Source: Narthecium ossifragum (Eukaryota > Streptophyta > Magnoliopsida > Dioscoreales > Nartheciaceae). From it: a DNA stretch of 64,000 nt. The notes beneath the pieces are model-generated. The model saw only the letters and a program-made list of their open reading frames with translations, was not told the origin of the DNA and searched no databases. Both the position numbers and the translations under genes were made by a program. Location: positions 2,252,130-2,316,129 of the forward strand of contig OY986966.1 in the NCBI GenBank assembly GCA_963920575.1, in the 5' to 3' direction. Positions 1 through 11,158 of the stretch are shown here, piece after piece (positions within the stretch are counted from its first letter, which is position 1; every line of letters starts with the position of its first letter).

Positions 1-548
1 GGATAGACTTATTAATTCGCTAGAAAGAATGGAGGCGGAAGAAATCATCACCAGATACAACCTCCGTGGATCTAAAAATATATAATTTTTGGTACTGTTT
101 CTGACAAAAAAAAGAAAATAAAAGCGGGAAAAAATGCACGTTTGAGATGGCTTTGGGTTAATATTTTTCTTTGACGTTTTGTAATTTAGTCCTTTCTTTA
201 TGTTTAAATTCTGATTGGATACGCAAGAAAACCCCATATTAATTAGATTTTACAGAAATTTATTACAGTGCCCTTTGACCGGTTTAAGATGGTAATCAAG
301 GGGATATTAATGAAGGTGGATGACAGGCCACCGACCTGTGTCTTATTCGGAATTGGGTTTGTTATCTCTACTCGTTACTCTCTTGCCACCTAATTAAGCA
401 ATGGGTATGATAACCATCCATTAATAAATGAACCATTTTTAAGGAAATAGAGAAATTATAGAATCCTATTCGTTGGAATGAAAGGAATAGAAAGGAATAG
501 AGAGAGGGGGGGGGGGGGGAGGGAATGGAGAGAGGTCTTTTACATCAC
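1..548. other. Intergenic, no gene seen
   Basis: AT-rich sequence with no convincing coding signal. It includes a short purine-rich stretch with a 14-G run at 506-519. Confidence 0.6.
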
Positions 549-614
549 GAGAGAGAGAGAGAGAGAGAGTGAATTGCGAGATTTTACGTCATGAGAGAGA
601 GAGAGAGAGAGAGA
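549..614. repeat. Duplicated (GA)n microsatellite
   Basis: Two GA runs (549-569 and 593-614) are each preceded by a nearly identical sequence of the form TTTTACRTCAYGAGA. The microsatellite and its flank were therefore duplicated in tandem, with a unit of about 44 bp. Confidence 0.8.
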
Positions 615-684
615 ATGTAGAGGAAAAATTACAAGATTTATGAGCGGGGAAAGTATATGAATAAGCCTTTTGCACGACTGTTGC

Positions 685-1005
685 TCACCTGCGGGCTGTG
701 GCCCATGGACCTGGAAAATGTAGTAATACCTCTGACCTATTCTCTCCGCTGAGCCCATCGTCGATGCCAACTTGCGGGTTGAGGCTCTTGGAACAGGGAA
801 ATGTCTTAAAGTCAAGGTCCATTCTGTTCTCTGGGCCCATTATCGATGTCCACAGGTGGGCTGAGGCTCATACAATAGGGAATGTATTATGTATATATAA
901 GCCCGGGCCATTCTCTCCACGGAGCCCATTTCCCATGTCCACCTGCGGGCTGTGGCCTATGGATCCGGCAATTGTATGTATAAGGCCGGGCCCGTTCCTC
1001 TAATT
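685..1005. repeat. Degenerate tandem repeat, about 85-bp unit
   Basis: Three to four diverged copies share GCCCAT...GATGYCCAC...GGGCTGWGGCYC blocks, at roughly 689, 752-790, 835-875 and 925-965. The copies are imperfect, so the array is old. No coding function is apparent. Confidence 0.65.
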
Positions 1006-1050
1006 GAGAGTAGTTTGCAAATTAAAACAAAAAGATTAAAAACGTTACTT

Positions 1051-1123
1051 GTCTGAGCCCGGGTTCGAACCGGGGACCTCTAGTGTGTGAGACTAGCGTG
1101 ATAACCGACTACACCACCCAGAC
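1051..1123 (-). tRNA. tRNA-Val (anticodon CAC)
   Basis: Read on the minus strand, this 73-nt stretch folds as a complete cloverleaf. The seven-base-pair acceptor stem starts GTCTGGG and has one G-U pair. The D arm is normal, and the anticodon stem CTAGT/ACTAG carries the loop CTCACAC, giving anticodon CAC (valine). The T arm is CCGGG-TTCGAAC-CCGGG type, containing the B-box GGTTCGAAC. No intron is present and CCA is not encoded, as usual for eukaryotic nuclear tRNA genes. It decodes GUG codons and would be transcribed by RNA polymerase III from its internal A and B boxes. Confidence 0.95.
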
Positions 1124-1230
1124 GCTTCTTTTCCTAGCTTACGTCTAAAGCCTAAATAATTCGAGAGAGTTCACTACCAGATGCTTATGCGAAGATTGAC
1201 ACCGGTCCGGTTATCATGTAGGGACCTTGT

Positions 1231-1510
1231 TTAAGTGGGCTTGGCTCAATTACAGACTGCAGCTTGTTGTTACTCCCTAGAAATACCAGAATGGCCAGAC
1301 CCCCTTCAACTACGTGACCCTATTATCTGTTCCCCTCCTTGTCCATTAGCTCATGAGAGATGGGGTTCGGCTCAATTCCAGAGGGCAGCTTCTTGTTGTT
1401 ACTCCCTAGAAAATGCTTGCCCTGGGCCCAAAAAGACTGGAATGGCTAAGACCCTATCCAGCTCCTTGGCCCTACCTATTCCCAGGCTGTCCTGTCCATA
1501 GTTCATGAGA
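1231..1510. repeat. Two-copy diverged tandem repeat, about 130-bp unit
   Basis: The segment from about 1235 recurs from about 1363. Shared blocks include GGCTCAATT, TTGTTGTTACTCCCTAGAAA and CATGAGAnATGGGGT. No protein signal is seen. Confidence 0.65.
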
Positions 1511-2520
1511 CATGGGGTCCCATCATTTTGGTACGTTGGGCCTCGTCAGGTCGCCTTATCTCATGCAATTTGATTTGTAGCTGCTCTTTATCTCTTTCAA
1601 TGGGTGCGTCCTGATTTGCTCTCATAGCGCATAATGCCATTTTGGTTTCTTCTCGTTTCACTAAGAACCATAGCTTCAGTGGCACTGCTGCCTCACATTA
1701 AGACTGTGCTTTAGAACTCAGTTTGATTTTCTTAAATCAATTGTTGCTTCATTCTATTAACTTGCATGATTGGTTGTCTTTTCCATTCTTGCACACAAAC
1801 CGTTTGATGATTGGTTTAACTATCTGTCTTGAAGAAAGTTTTAGGTAATGTAGCTTTATGGAGTCAAAATAATGTTTCCTAAGCTCAATATAGGACAGAA
1901 GATCTGTGACACACTGATGCCTTCCAAAAGATTTTTTGGAATCAGTAGCCTGGAGAAGAGTATAAGAAGCTCATGTCAGAAAGTAAACAAAGGGAAGCAG
2001 TAGTTTAATTTAAAGAAGGAGCTTTGTTATACCAAAACTTGGGCACATCCATACAAGAATGCATGTAGATGATTTTCTAGTCACTAGGATTGCACCAAAA
2101 GTACATGCAAACTCGTCCGGGTTTCTATACTATTAGCACAGAAAAGAAGCCACCCGCTAGTCTTAAAAATATAATTTTCCTTTGGAAAGAAGGATATAGT
2201 GCGCCATTCAGTGTTCAAAAGTATAGTCTACAGATGATTTTCCTAGAAAGATCTTTTACTGATTCCACATTCCCTTCTGTCTTATTCAAAAGATTGCTGT
2301 ATACTTAGCGCGTCACTCCTTTAAGATCGAGTCAAGTTATGGGGATTGGCACTGGTTGGATATACATCTTAAATACATAGCTTAAGGATGAGTCATTACA
2401 TGCGTAATGCATATGTCAGTGGAAATCAGACCATTTCTGGGAATAAAATTTTTTTTCTTAAAGTCAGGCATGAACAAAGCATAAAATTTTGACAGGTGAT
2501 GTATATTGGATTGGGATCTG
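1511..2520. other. Intergenic, nothing recognised
   Basis: Only short open frames without family signatures are present. Confidence 0.5.
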
Positions 2521-2880
2521 ACGCCAATTAGGAGATAATTTATATTAAAATGTGAAATGAGCTGTGTCCGCATCTGGGAGCCTCTGTCTTTGTTACCTTG
2601 ACTGTTGCCAACGGTTCTTTAATTCAAAGCTTATGCTGATTAGGAGCTAATTTGTATTAAGATGCGAGATGAGCTGTTGTCCGCTTGTGGGAGACTCCAT
2701 CTTTGTTTACTTGGCTGTAACCAATGGTTCTCTAAATGGTTCTTTAATTCAAAGCTGATGCTGATTAGGAGCTAATTTCTATTAAGACGAGAGATGGGCT
2801 GTTGTCCGCTTGTAGGAGTCTCCATCTTTGTTTCCTTGGCTGTAACCAATGGTTCTCTAATTCAAAGCTGATTAAATATT
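2521..2880. repeat. Three-copy tandem repeat, about 120-bp unit
   Basis: Three consecutive copies share GATTAGGAGCTAATTT, GAGCTGTTGTCCGC, CCATCTTTGTTT and GTAACCAATGGTTCTCTAA-type blocks, starting near 2521, 2638 and 2762. The second and third copies are closest to each other. A more distant fourth copy of part of the unit lies near 3940-3990. Confidence 0.8.
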
Positions 2881-5308
2881 CAATTCTTTTAATCATAGTC
2901 AAGAGGTATAGGCTTGTGATGTCACTCTGTGCTTATCATACGATTGTTTATGTTAGTAAAGTACGCTAGAAAGCTATATTTCTTCATTGTGAAGTAGTTA
3001 TGTATTAAGAAAAAAGAGCTGAGCTTTCAAATTTAGACAACAACAAGGCTACTGCTTCCAATTGGGAAACAAAACTAGGGTCAATGAGAAATATCATTAC
3101 TGCCAACCATAAGAGCTCGGGATCAGATAAAAAGATTTTCTAATGTCGAGCTAGATACGTTCACACTATCAATAGGATAGACCAGGTCAGCTAGTACCTG
3201 TTCCATCTTTGTGCGATGATTGATTATCCTAATTCTACATCAACATTTGTTTTTTTTCTGTGCTTGTAGACATTAGAGTCCCCTGCCTTGACAATTCTTT
3301 TCATGGGTAATCCAAACTGTCATCACTGTACTAAAAACGTGCAAGCAGATTAATGCTTATAATATCTTGGAATGGCTTTGTCAAGAGCGTTTTACGAGCT
3401 CTGATACTTCACCGAAGACTTTAGTATCAGCTACCTTGTCCGCAATAACAAACTAATATAGCACCAGGGTTTGCCAAACTTTTATCTTCGAGCTTTTGAA
3501 GAGGAGATCTCATGCTCATAGCACCAGCTTTGATCATGGCAGGGAAGCCTGACACAGTATTCTTGAATGAAGAAATGTGGTACTGGAGAAAATGCTTGTC
3601 ATTTATGGTGTGCAATTCAGATGAAATTTTGCAGCTCGCAACTGAGTTGCTGATTCTTTATCAGAATACTGTCTGTACTGCATTCATGAAAATTACTGAT
3701 GACTTCAGGGAAATGAAGATTATTTATGATTTATGACACCCTCACAGAGTCACGGGTATCTTGTAGATAGGAATCTAGCCATGCAAGTAGATAAACTTCA
3801 AAGTTAGCTGTAGCAGATGGATTAGTCTTTGGCTTAGCATGTGTAAGCACACAACTTTTAACAGATGTTGAATTGTTAATTAATGCGGATCTAGTGTGGA
3901 TATAATGATAATATATAGCATGATAGATATGAGTTATGTCAGCAGGTAGGACTCTCGTTTGTGTTTCCTTAGCTGTAACCAGAATTTTTTATTCCGACTT
4001 GATTGGAATAATGTCTCTCTGCCAATCGTAGTTAAGGGCTAATAACTTGTGACATGACTCATTCCTTCTTTATTGGCTCAAAGCTGATGCGCACGAGGGG
4101 GCTTTGTTTTCTTCTTGGTTTAGGTAACACTTATCCTAAGGAAGATGCAAAGTTTTTCAAAGAGTTCAAACTAAAGAGATAAGACTTATGCTTGTCATTA
4201 GAGAACTTGTCTAAAGTCAATAAGGGATATGCTTTCATACTAAGCACCCACGAAACCATTATCATCATGTTCTTCTCATCCCTATCAATATTGGCGTATT
4301 GCTGATACTGGGTCTGGTAAGCCATTTCATAGCTACCATCTTTCCAGTTTGCTTTGCTTACGTTAACAGTAAACAGGAATTTCAAGGAAGAAGCTTTAGG
4401 ATAGGTTGAGCACGTGTTAGATAGCCAATGGTGAGGCAAATGAAGACACTCCTTGAATCAATATCGAAGAAGAGTCTAAAGGAACATATCAAAATGGATT
4501 TGAATGGAACCTATGAGAATTGATTCGAAGGAATTTTTTTCGTTGTATCTATCATCATGAACATAAGTTAATTATCTAGGACCAGAGGTTCATATGAAGC
4601 ACTGAATGAGGTACTCTGAAGCCAGGAAAACTGCCATGCTCTTGATTGCTGAAACTAGAGTTGGCGTTGAAATTATTCAACAATGCAGAAGTTTTTTATG
4701 TTATCAAAATCTTGTTGATAAGAGGCCAGTAATGGTGGACCAAGTTTGCAATGAATGATGGTGGAATATTTCGAATGATTCTATATCAGAAACATAGCAC
4801 TTGGAAGTATCTTTTCTTTCTTCTTCCTGGGGATATGAACCTATCCCTGTCTGTTTTTTTAATGATTCCCATGCTCACTCTATCATCTGTTTGTTCTGGA
4901 TAAGGATTGCCCCGCATTCATTGAGGTACAGTTGTTGTACCATATACCATATTCTCTGATTGCCAAACTTAGGACTAGAGACAACTTTCACACGGATTGC
5001 CGCATTAGTATGTTGATTCTTATCACTAACTTTTAACAGGAATTGGTACTTTTATTAAGAATCAAGAACTAGTCATGCATTATTATTTTTTCCTTCTTCT
5101 TCAAACCACTAATGTTTACACCCATTTCTCCTAAAAATGATCCTTTTGCAAACAGCTTAAAGAATCCAGTGATTTTTCTGAGTGTCATCTCCTATTTTGG
5201 CATTATCAAAATCACACAACTTTGAATACGAAAAAGGCTCATGCCCTTAAGAATCAACACTTTTAAGTCACGCTTTGTATCTTCGAGTCCTCCTGTATCA
5301 AACTAAAC
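2881..5308. other. Intergenic / downstream of the NAC gene
   Basis: No coding gene is supported. The part closest to 5308 presumably holds the 3' untranslated region of the minus-strand NAC gene. A diverged copy of the 2521-2880 repeat lies around 3940-3990. Confidence 0.5.
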
Positions 5309-6686
5309 TCAATGCAAACCCAAGTGAGAGTTCCACAGCAACTGCTGATTGACGAAAGGCTGGTTCAGCAATCCATACTGAGAGCTCTCAATCTGGTTGT
5401 TGACGCTGGGAAAACTGCATGATGAGTTGTTGTGCTTCTTCAAAGGCTGTAGAACACCCCCATCTTCTTCTCCAAAGCCGACCGCCATTCTCTGACGCTT
5501 GAGAGAGTCCTCGGCTTCGTTCTTCGGCAGCTGCTGGAACAAGCAGTTGCCATAATTGTTGTTGTTGTTGGTGGTGCCACTGTAGAATGGCTGGGTCAAG
5601 CTCGTAGAACCACCGGTGACCTGTGCCTGGTTGGCTCCGAGAACATCGGCCGGGCTGTCGAATAAGAGGTTGAGGAATTCCGATATAGACGAAGACTTAT
5701 GAAGGTCGGCGATCTTCTGTTCGGCGCTGGCATTCGGCATGGCCGGTAAGTATGCCTCCGCCGGACTGTAATCTTCTTGCTCCTGCTCCATGGATTGCTG
5801 CACCGAAGAGAGGTGACTACTCTTCTTGTATATCCGACATAAGACCCAGTCATCTAGCTGAGATCATTGATAGAAAACGAGAGAAACCATTAAATTATGA
5901 TCAAAAGCAGAGGAGTTCATCTTATTGCTCAAAAACTAGCAACCACCCATTGGATTCAAAGCTCAGATTCAATCTAACTATCTAGGATGATCTCATGAAG
6001 GTTAGTCACGTCATTAGCAATACTAATGGCTAATTCTAGGGAATATAATCTCATAAAGCAACCATATCTATAGGGGAAAAAATGGCAATAATATGGAAAT
6101 AGAAGGCTAAGAACACCGTCTTACCCTCATGGATGAATCCTTGAGCCTCATGGGTCTGTAGCTATTGCTGGTCTGAGCTTCAGCTAGGCGGTACTCATGC
6201 ATGATCCAGTTAGTCTTCAGCCCCTTGGGAGGCTTCCCCCTATAGAACACCAATGCCTTCTTCACCCCTATATTCTCGTTGTTCCCGTTGCTCGCGTGGA
6301 TCGGCTTGTCGGTGCCGGTGGCCTTCCAGTAGCCGGACGCCGCCGCGCGGTTCGGCCGGATCCCGTTCGGGTACTTCCGGTCCCTCGGGCTGAAGAAGTA
6401 CCACTCCCGATCACCAAACATCGCCTTGTCTACAAAAACACATGCACATCTCAAAACAATTGCACCATGGTATTGAATTTTTCGAGGAAAAGTGACGATG
6501 GTGTAGTGATCTGTGAGACATACCAGGGAGGTCCCATGGATCAAACTTGTAGATGTCAACCTCTGCTATGATTGAAACGGGACATGGGGACGAGGCTGCA
6601 CGGTTCCTCAGGTAGTGCAGTATGAGCTCCTCGTCGGTCGGGTGGAACCGGAAGCCCGGCGGCAGGCTCGTCGCGGGGTTCGGCAT
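5309..6686 (-). CDS. NAC-domain transcription factor, NAP/NAC029-like (3 exons)
   Basis: This gene encodes a 338-residue NAC (NAM/ATAF/CUC) DNA-binding transcription factor that acts in the nucleus. The exons on the minus strand are 6686-6524, 6429-6125 and 5857-5309. Both introns are GT-AG (GTATGT...TGTAG and GTAAGA...CTCAG), and the frame closes exactly at 163, 305 and 549 nt. The NAC subdomains are in order: A ([19 protein letters not shown], residues 8-26), B (FDPWDLP), C ([15 protein letters not shown] and [12 protein letters not shown]), D ([16 protein letters not shown] and MHEYRL) and E ([12 protein letters not shown], from residue 157). The two-intron layout and motif wording are those of the NAP/ANAC029 group, whose known members promote leaf senescence and respond to ABA. 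The C-terminal half is rich in Q, N and S, as expected for an activation region. The family call is certain. The subgroup call is from memory of the motifs and is less certain. Confidence 0.93.
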
Positions 6687-9158
6687 GCTTCGCCGGTGCT
6701 TGCCACTCTAGATGGTTGTCTTAAGATTCAACTATCAAGATGAAGTAACCCTTTAGAGGGTGGTGGTGATGGTGGTGGCGGCGGTGGAGGAGATGAGAGA
6801 GAGGAGAGAGAAAGGATTGGAATTTTTTTTAGAGAGGAGGGTAAGGGTGGTGGTTTTATCATCGGCGGGTTTTGTCGCCTAGCGGGGGAGGAGTTGGGGG
6901 CACGCTGGTTAATATTGGGATTGTTCGGGGGTATTTTGGGGATTCCAGTTCGGGGCTCGTGGTTATCCATCGCTCGTTACCGGCACCGCCCCTCACGGTA
7001 TGGCACGGAGGAGGGCGGTATGATATTGGCGGGTGACGACATCGCTCCGACGTCATCTCCCAGTTGGCGGGGGGGACACGTGTGTGGAGCGATTCGGAGA
7101 TCCTCGAGCGATGGCGCTACGTGTCCCGATCTCGGTGCCCCGGATTCCGTGGTCCTACCGGTGTGCGTGTGCCGCGATTAGCGGACGTGGAGGGACATCG
7201 GATGCGCGGATATTGGCGCCGGCGGGGTGATCAGGGCCGTCGGATGGATGCGCGTCGTGATTGGGGTCAAAGGTATGGGCAATGGTCCAATTACAAAAGG
7301 TGTGGACGAATCCATTGGAGTTTTAAGAGATATGAGCCTTTTGATTGGTTGGGCTCCAATCAACCAATAGATGAAGACAACCGAGTTAGTTGTCCAAATA
7401 AAGACTTTCTCTATTTTCCACTATTTATGAAAGATAGATAAGCGTGACATATATCTAGTTGATGCATATGTATGAATTCCTTGTAGGTCGTATTTATAAT
7501 ATTGGTTTATTAATTTAGTTGGTTGAAAGCTAGCATCATGCAGGGGACTATTTTCATGAAATTAATTTAGAGTTAGAAATTGGTGCAGTTGCACGGAAGG
7601 AAATTAGACTTTTGTGTTTGGAATTGAAAATAACATTAAACCTAAAACGAAGAGAAATCTAATATGGGCCTCGTATTTTTGGATTAAAAATTAAAATACG
7701 TACGACTTATTGATTTATTATGATGTATTTGATTGATTAATTTTGGTTGGGGTCGATCGAGATTTTTGATCCATTTGAGCACGCCAGTTAGGTTTGTTGG
7801 GCACGACTTTTAAAGCTTGGGTCATGGTGGACACGTGTTCACATGGGAAAGCGACCCACTTGTGTGTCACTTGGATCAGATGCGCAGCATCATCTGATCA
7901 AACATCTTGCAGCGATTCCCACCATAGGTGGCTTCAAACGTGGGACACACGATTAGGCTAATCCTCCCCTTGATCATAGATATCTTTGCCAAAAGAGCTC
8001 TTCCCAACCTCATGAGCTACGTTATCTTTTGTTAATCTTAGCTTAGTGCTAATCCAGGTGGCCCCGCCGGAGTCGAGGGTGATCACCGGAGGTCGACGGC
8101 TCGCGGGCACCGGTAGGTTCCCGTCGACGTCCTTAGTGGTCCCGAGACTGCGATTAAGGGTAAGTTTATCTTTAATTAAGAGTGTGTTTATTATGCTAAA
8201 GCTTAGCATTAGTGGCTGTCATTAGCCTTAATCCTATTATGGGGTGGGGTGTTGGAAGGCCCCATGCAATCTACTATTCTATAAATGGAACCATAGCTTT
8301 CACAGGGTGTGACTTATTGGATCCCCCTCGATATATATGAGAAAGGTGAACTTGAAGGGGTAGGTGTCATGCAGTCATCCCCACACGTAGCCAAAGTTAA
8401 GAATGGCAGTGTTGTCGCTTGTGTGTGGTTTTCCATGACAGGTGCAGTTCCACCATTGCTGTGGAGAGAGCGAATGAGAGAAGCTAGCCATGGATCCCCG
8501 GTGGCAGCTGCGCGCTGACGGCGGTGATGACGATTGTTCCAAGAGAACATCATCGACTGTCGTCGACCTGGCCCCACGTTTCGATCCAAAAAAGTTGATG
8601 ATAATGGCTCAGAAATATCGCCGGACAGCTCATCCAGTCATACGGACCTGCGGTCACTTGTCGTCGAAGAGAACAAACAGTAGTAAAATTAGGGTTAGTA
8701 CTGTCAAGGAAGGAGAAATATTGAAGAAGAGAAAAACTTAGGTAGCTAGCCCAATGATTCCACCATAGCCAGCTTAGCAAGCTTTCGACGTCATGCAGCT
8801 TTCATGGCTACTGCCTTTGATGTTGTATATGTGAATATTTATTAATTTTCATGTTGCATTTAAATAAACAAAGTCTCAATGAGTTCTTTAATTTTAAATT
8901 CTATCAGTAGGGTTTCATGGCTATAAGTGGTTAAAGGAGTATATCCGTTTGTGGAATGCTCCCATGACTTTGGGACGTACTGGACTGCCTGTGGTATATA
9001 CGTTTGTATGGTTTGAAAAAGCGTTTGACTAGTTCACAATATTTTTAAATTCGTTAATTGATGATAACATGAATTTAATTTAAACTTATTAACATGTATA
9101 TCACGTTTATGTTATTTAAGTTGCTCCCATCATTTTACATTAGTTATGACCAGTAATG
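6687..9158. other. NAC upstream region and intergenic DNA
   Basis: The first 550 bp upstream of the NAC start are GC-rich, with GGN runs at about 6760-6790, and probably contain the promoter and 5' leader. From about 7450 to 9158 the sequence is AT-richer with scattered GC patches. No gene is recognised. Confidence 0.45.
7049..7125. promoter_or_regulatory. Candidate ABRE/G-box cluster upstream of the NAC gene
   Basis: Three ACGT-core elements lie within 77 bp, about 360-440 bp upstream of the NAC start codon. They are GACGTCA (7049-7055), CACGTG inside GACACGTGT (7075-7083), and ACGTGTC (7119-7125). ACGTGTC is the classic ABA-response element, and the middle site carries it on the minus strand. 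NAP-type NAC genes are known to respond to ABA through bZIP factors that bind such sites. Function here is inferred from motifs only. Confidence 0.4.
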
Positions 9159-9185
9159 TTTTTTTTTTTTTTTTTTTTTTTTTTT
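9159..9185. repeat. Poly(T) run of 27
   Basis: An uninterrupted run of 27 T. It could be the reverse-oriented poly(A) tail of an old retroposed sequence, but no retroelement coding sequence is visible next to it. Confidence 0.9.
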
Positions 9186-9899
9186 GACACTTTTGCCTCT
9201 GGGCGTTGGTAGCCCATTAGCAGCTGGTTTATCTAGCTGTATTCGCGATGGCTTGGGGACCGAACGACCATGGATGCTCCGGCATTGATCAACGATGAGA
9301 AGGTTCTTGCGGTTGACGGCGCCGGTGGAGGAGGGGTTGTGAGTGACTGGGGAGTCCATCCACCAGTTCGGATCAAGGCGGTGGGCGGTAGAGACGATGG
9401 ATCCGGCTAGGTCGGTGACGATGTGCTTGGAGGAAGAGGTCGCCGAATCTCCGACCACCTCGATCTCCTAAATCCTCAAATCCGACCCCCTCATCGCCCC
9501 ACGACTCTTCCCCGGCGAGATCCGATGGTCTCCCGCTGTCCTCAGCCGCTGCGGTGCTGGATTCGGAGGTGTAAAGAGTAGCGAAAAGAAAAATGAAAAT
9601 GCGACAAGTGAAGTTGGGAACTTGTTGTAGGTTAATACCGGTATAGGAGGGATAGTATGGATCTCAGGAAATGATCCCTGGTGGCTGATCGACGAGAGTG
9701 GTGGCGGATGCGGGGGACCGGGGGGAGAAATGAGAAATGAGAAAACTGATAGGGAAATTTGACGACTGAGGTTTGCCTGAGATCGATCGCCGGCGAGTAG
9801 GCCTCATCGAAGGTTAGGATAAGTGGAGAAGAGGTCGTGGGTGTATGGTTGGGGAGTCCATCCATCGAGTCGGATCGAGGTGATGGACGGTCGAGATTA
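9186..9899. repeat. Diverged duplicated segment in a GC-rich unassigned stretch
   Basis: Part of about 9345-9400 recurs at about 9845-9895. The shared block is GGGGAGTCCATCC followed by a TCGGATCRAGGYGRTGG-type sequence. Open frames here have no recognisable domain. It may be an old gene fragment or repeat, and the function is unknown. Confidence 0.4.
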
Positions 9900-9990
9900 G
9901 GGGTGAGCAAAACCGAACCGAACTTTTAAAACCGAACCAAATCAAATAATTCGATTCGGTTTTTCCCGAGTTCGGTTTTTTTTCAAAAAT
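9900..9990. repeat. Fold-back AACCGAAC / TTCGGTT repeat
   Basis: Several AACCGAAC or AACCGAACC words on the left face ATTCGGTT and TTCGGTT words on the right, making an imperfect stem-loop next to a (TA)n stretch. Similar CCGAACC-rich repeats are common in plant transposon ends, but no family can be assigned here. Confidence 0.45.
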
Positions 9991-10370
9991 TCGGTTATAT
10001 ATATATATATAAAAGTCATGGGACTGCTGGGCGGGGTTGAGTGCACCTGGAGTTACGGAGGTAGGTATGGAGATCGAATTGTGGATATATATAATAAATG
10101 GTCAAGAGTCTTGGGTCAAAAGAACAGCGAAGTCTATGAGAGAGACCAGACGAGAGAAATCAGAGAAGTGGGGTTGGAGATCATAGTTAAATAATGAAAC
10201 AATCATGCGTATATATATATATAGCTATAAAGGTTTTCTTTTCTCTTGAAGGTTGCATGTGATGCCAAAGAAACTTTAGCTGATGATCATCCACAGAGGA
10301 ACTATATATAGTTCTGCACCTTAATTTCCTATATACATGATAATATATATATATATATATTGTATTAGCT

Positions 10371-10843
10371 ATTCCCTCCTGATAAGATCAGATAATGCGC
10401 CACTCACTCGACTGCAAACCAACTCAGCACACGAAGTGGCGGGCCCTACCTTTTGAGCATTATTGCTCCACTGAGCCGACAGGATTAAAAGAGAAATATT
10501 CTTAATAATGTAGCTTTACTTAGCCTTGAAGGCTTGTACCTCTATATAAGAGGAAGAACTCGTCTGAGTTCAGTACGCTGGTTTTCACCCACTCTCCTCT
10601 TGTAATCTCTCTTCCCCTTGTAATCAAGAACCAGTGGAATATAGCTAAGCCTTTGTAAGTATCTTCTTCTTCTTATCTTCTTATTATTTTGTTTGGGTAA
10701 TTTTTGGAACGCTTATCCCAAGGCTGGAACTTTCATAGTTCAGTTCTACCTTCCGATCCCTTCAAAAGGATCGGCAGCATCGAGCGCCAGTCTCCTTGAG
10801 ATAAGATTTTCTGAAAAATACCCCTTCCTTTACTTTGGTATCA
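10371..10843 (+). repeat. Pararetrovirus left terminal direct repeat
   Basis: This 473-bp segment is repeated at 17900-18372 with no indels and five mismatches by eye. It carries the viral promoter: TATATAA at 10543-10549 within a CTATATAAGAGGAAG context typical of caulimovirid promoters. Its right end lies inside the primer-binding site. Confidence 0.9.
10543..10549 (+). promoter_or_regulatory. Viral TATA box (left copy)
   Basis: TATATAA followed by GAGGAAG, the usual surroundings of the caulimovirid pregenomic-RNA promoter. Transcription would start about 30 bp downstream. The identical right copy is at about 18072-18078. Confidence 0.65.
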
Positions 10844-10849
10844 GAGCCA
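10836..10849 (+). other. Primer-binding site for initiator tRNA-Met
   Basis: TGGTATCAGAGCCA matches the complement of the 3' end of plant initiator tRNA-Met, the primer used by all caulimovirids. In the right terminal repeat only the first eight bases (TGGTATCA) remain before host DNA begins. Confidence 0.88.
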
Positions 10850-11158
10850 TGTATGCGTAGAGTCGAGTAGTGTGTAGATTTTATTAGAGCAAGATGTGAT
10901 TATTAGTAGTATTGGTGTTTATGTTCTTGTTTACTAGGATTTCGTTCTCTAAGTTTTTATACTGCTTTTGTGGATCGTCATCCAAGCCGCGTTTGGCACC
11001 GGTTGCTAGAGTTAGCGTTAGGGTAAGTCCTGTGATTCGTTGGCAGACGAGCAAAAGCTTATATTGATTTATAACGAAACCTTAGTAAGCAAGAAACCTG
11101 CACCAATACTTCTTCTGGTTCATCTTACTTTAATTAAGTCTACCCACCTCGAGTAATC
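10850..11158 (+). other. Pararetrovirus leader with short uORFs
   Basis: A non-coding leader between the primer site and the movement-protein ATG. A three-codon uORF (ATG at 10849) begins at the last base of the primer site. Long leaders with short uORFs are typical of the family, where ribosome shunting is known. That is inference here. Confidence 0.5.

Noticed and set aside
8309..8741. Short open frames on both strands upstream of the pararetrovirus
   Set aside because: Overlapping frames on both strands, no recognisable domain, no splice pattern.
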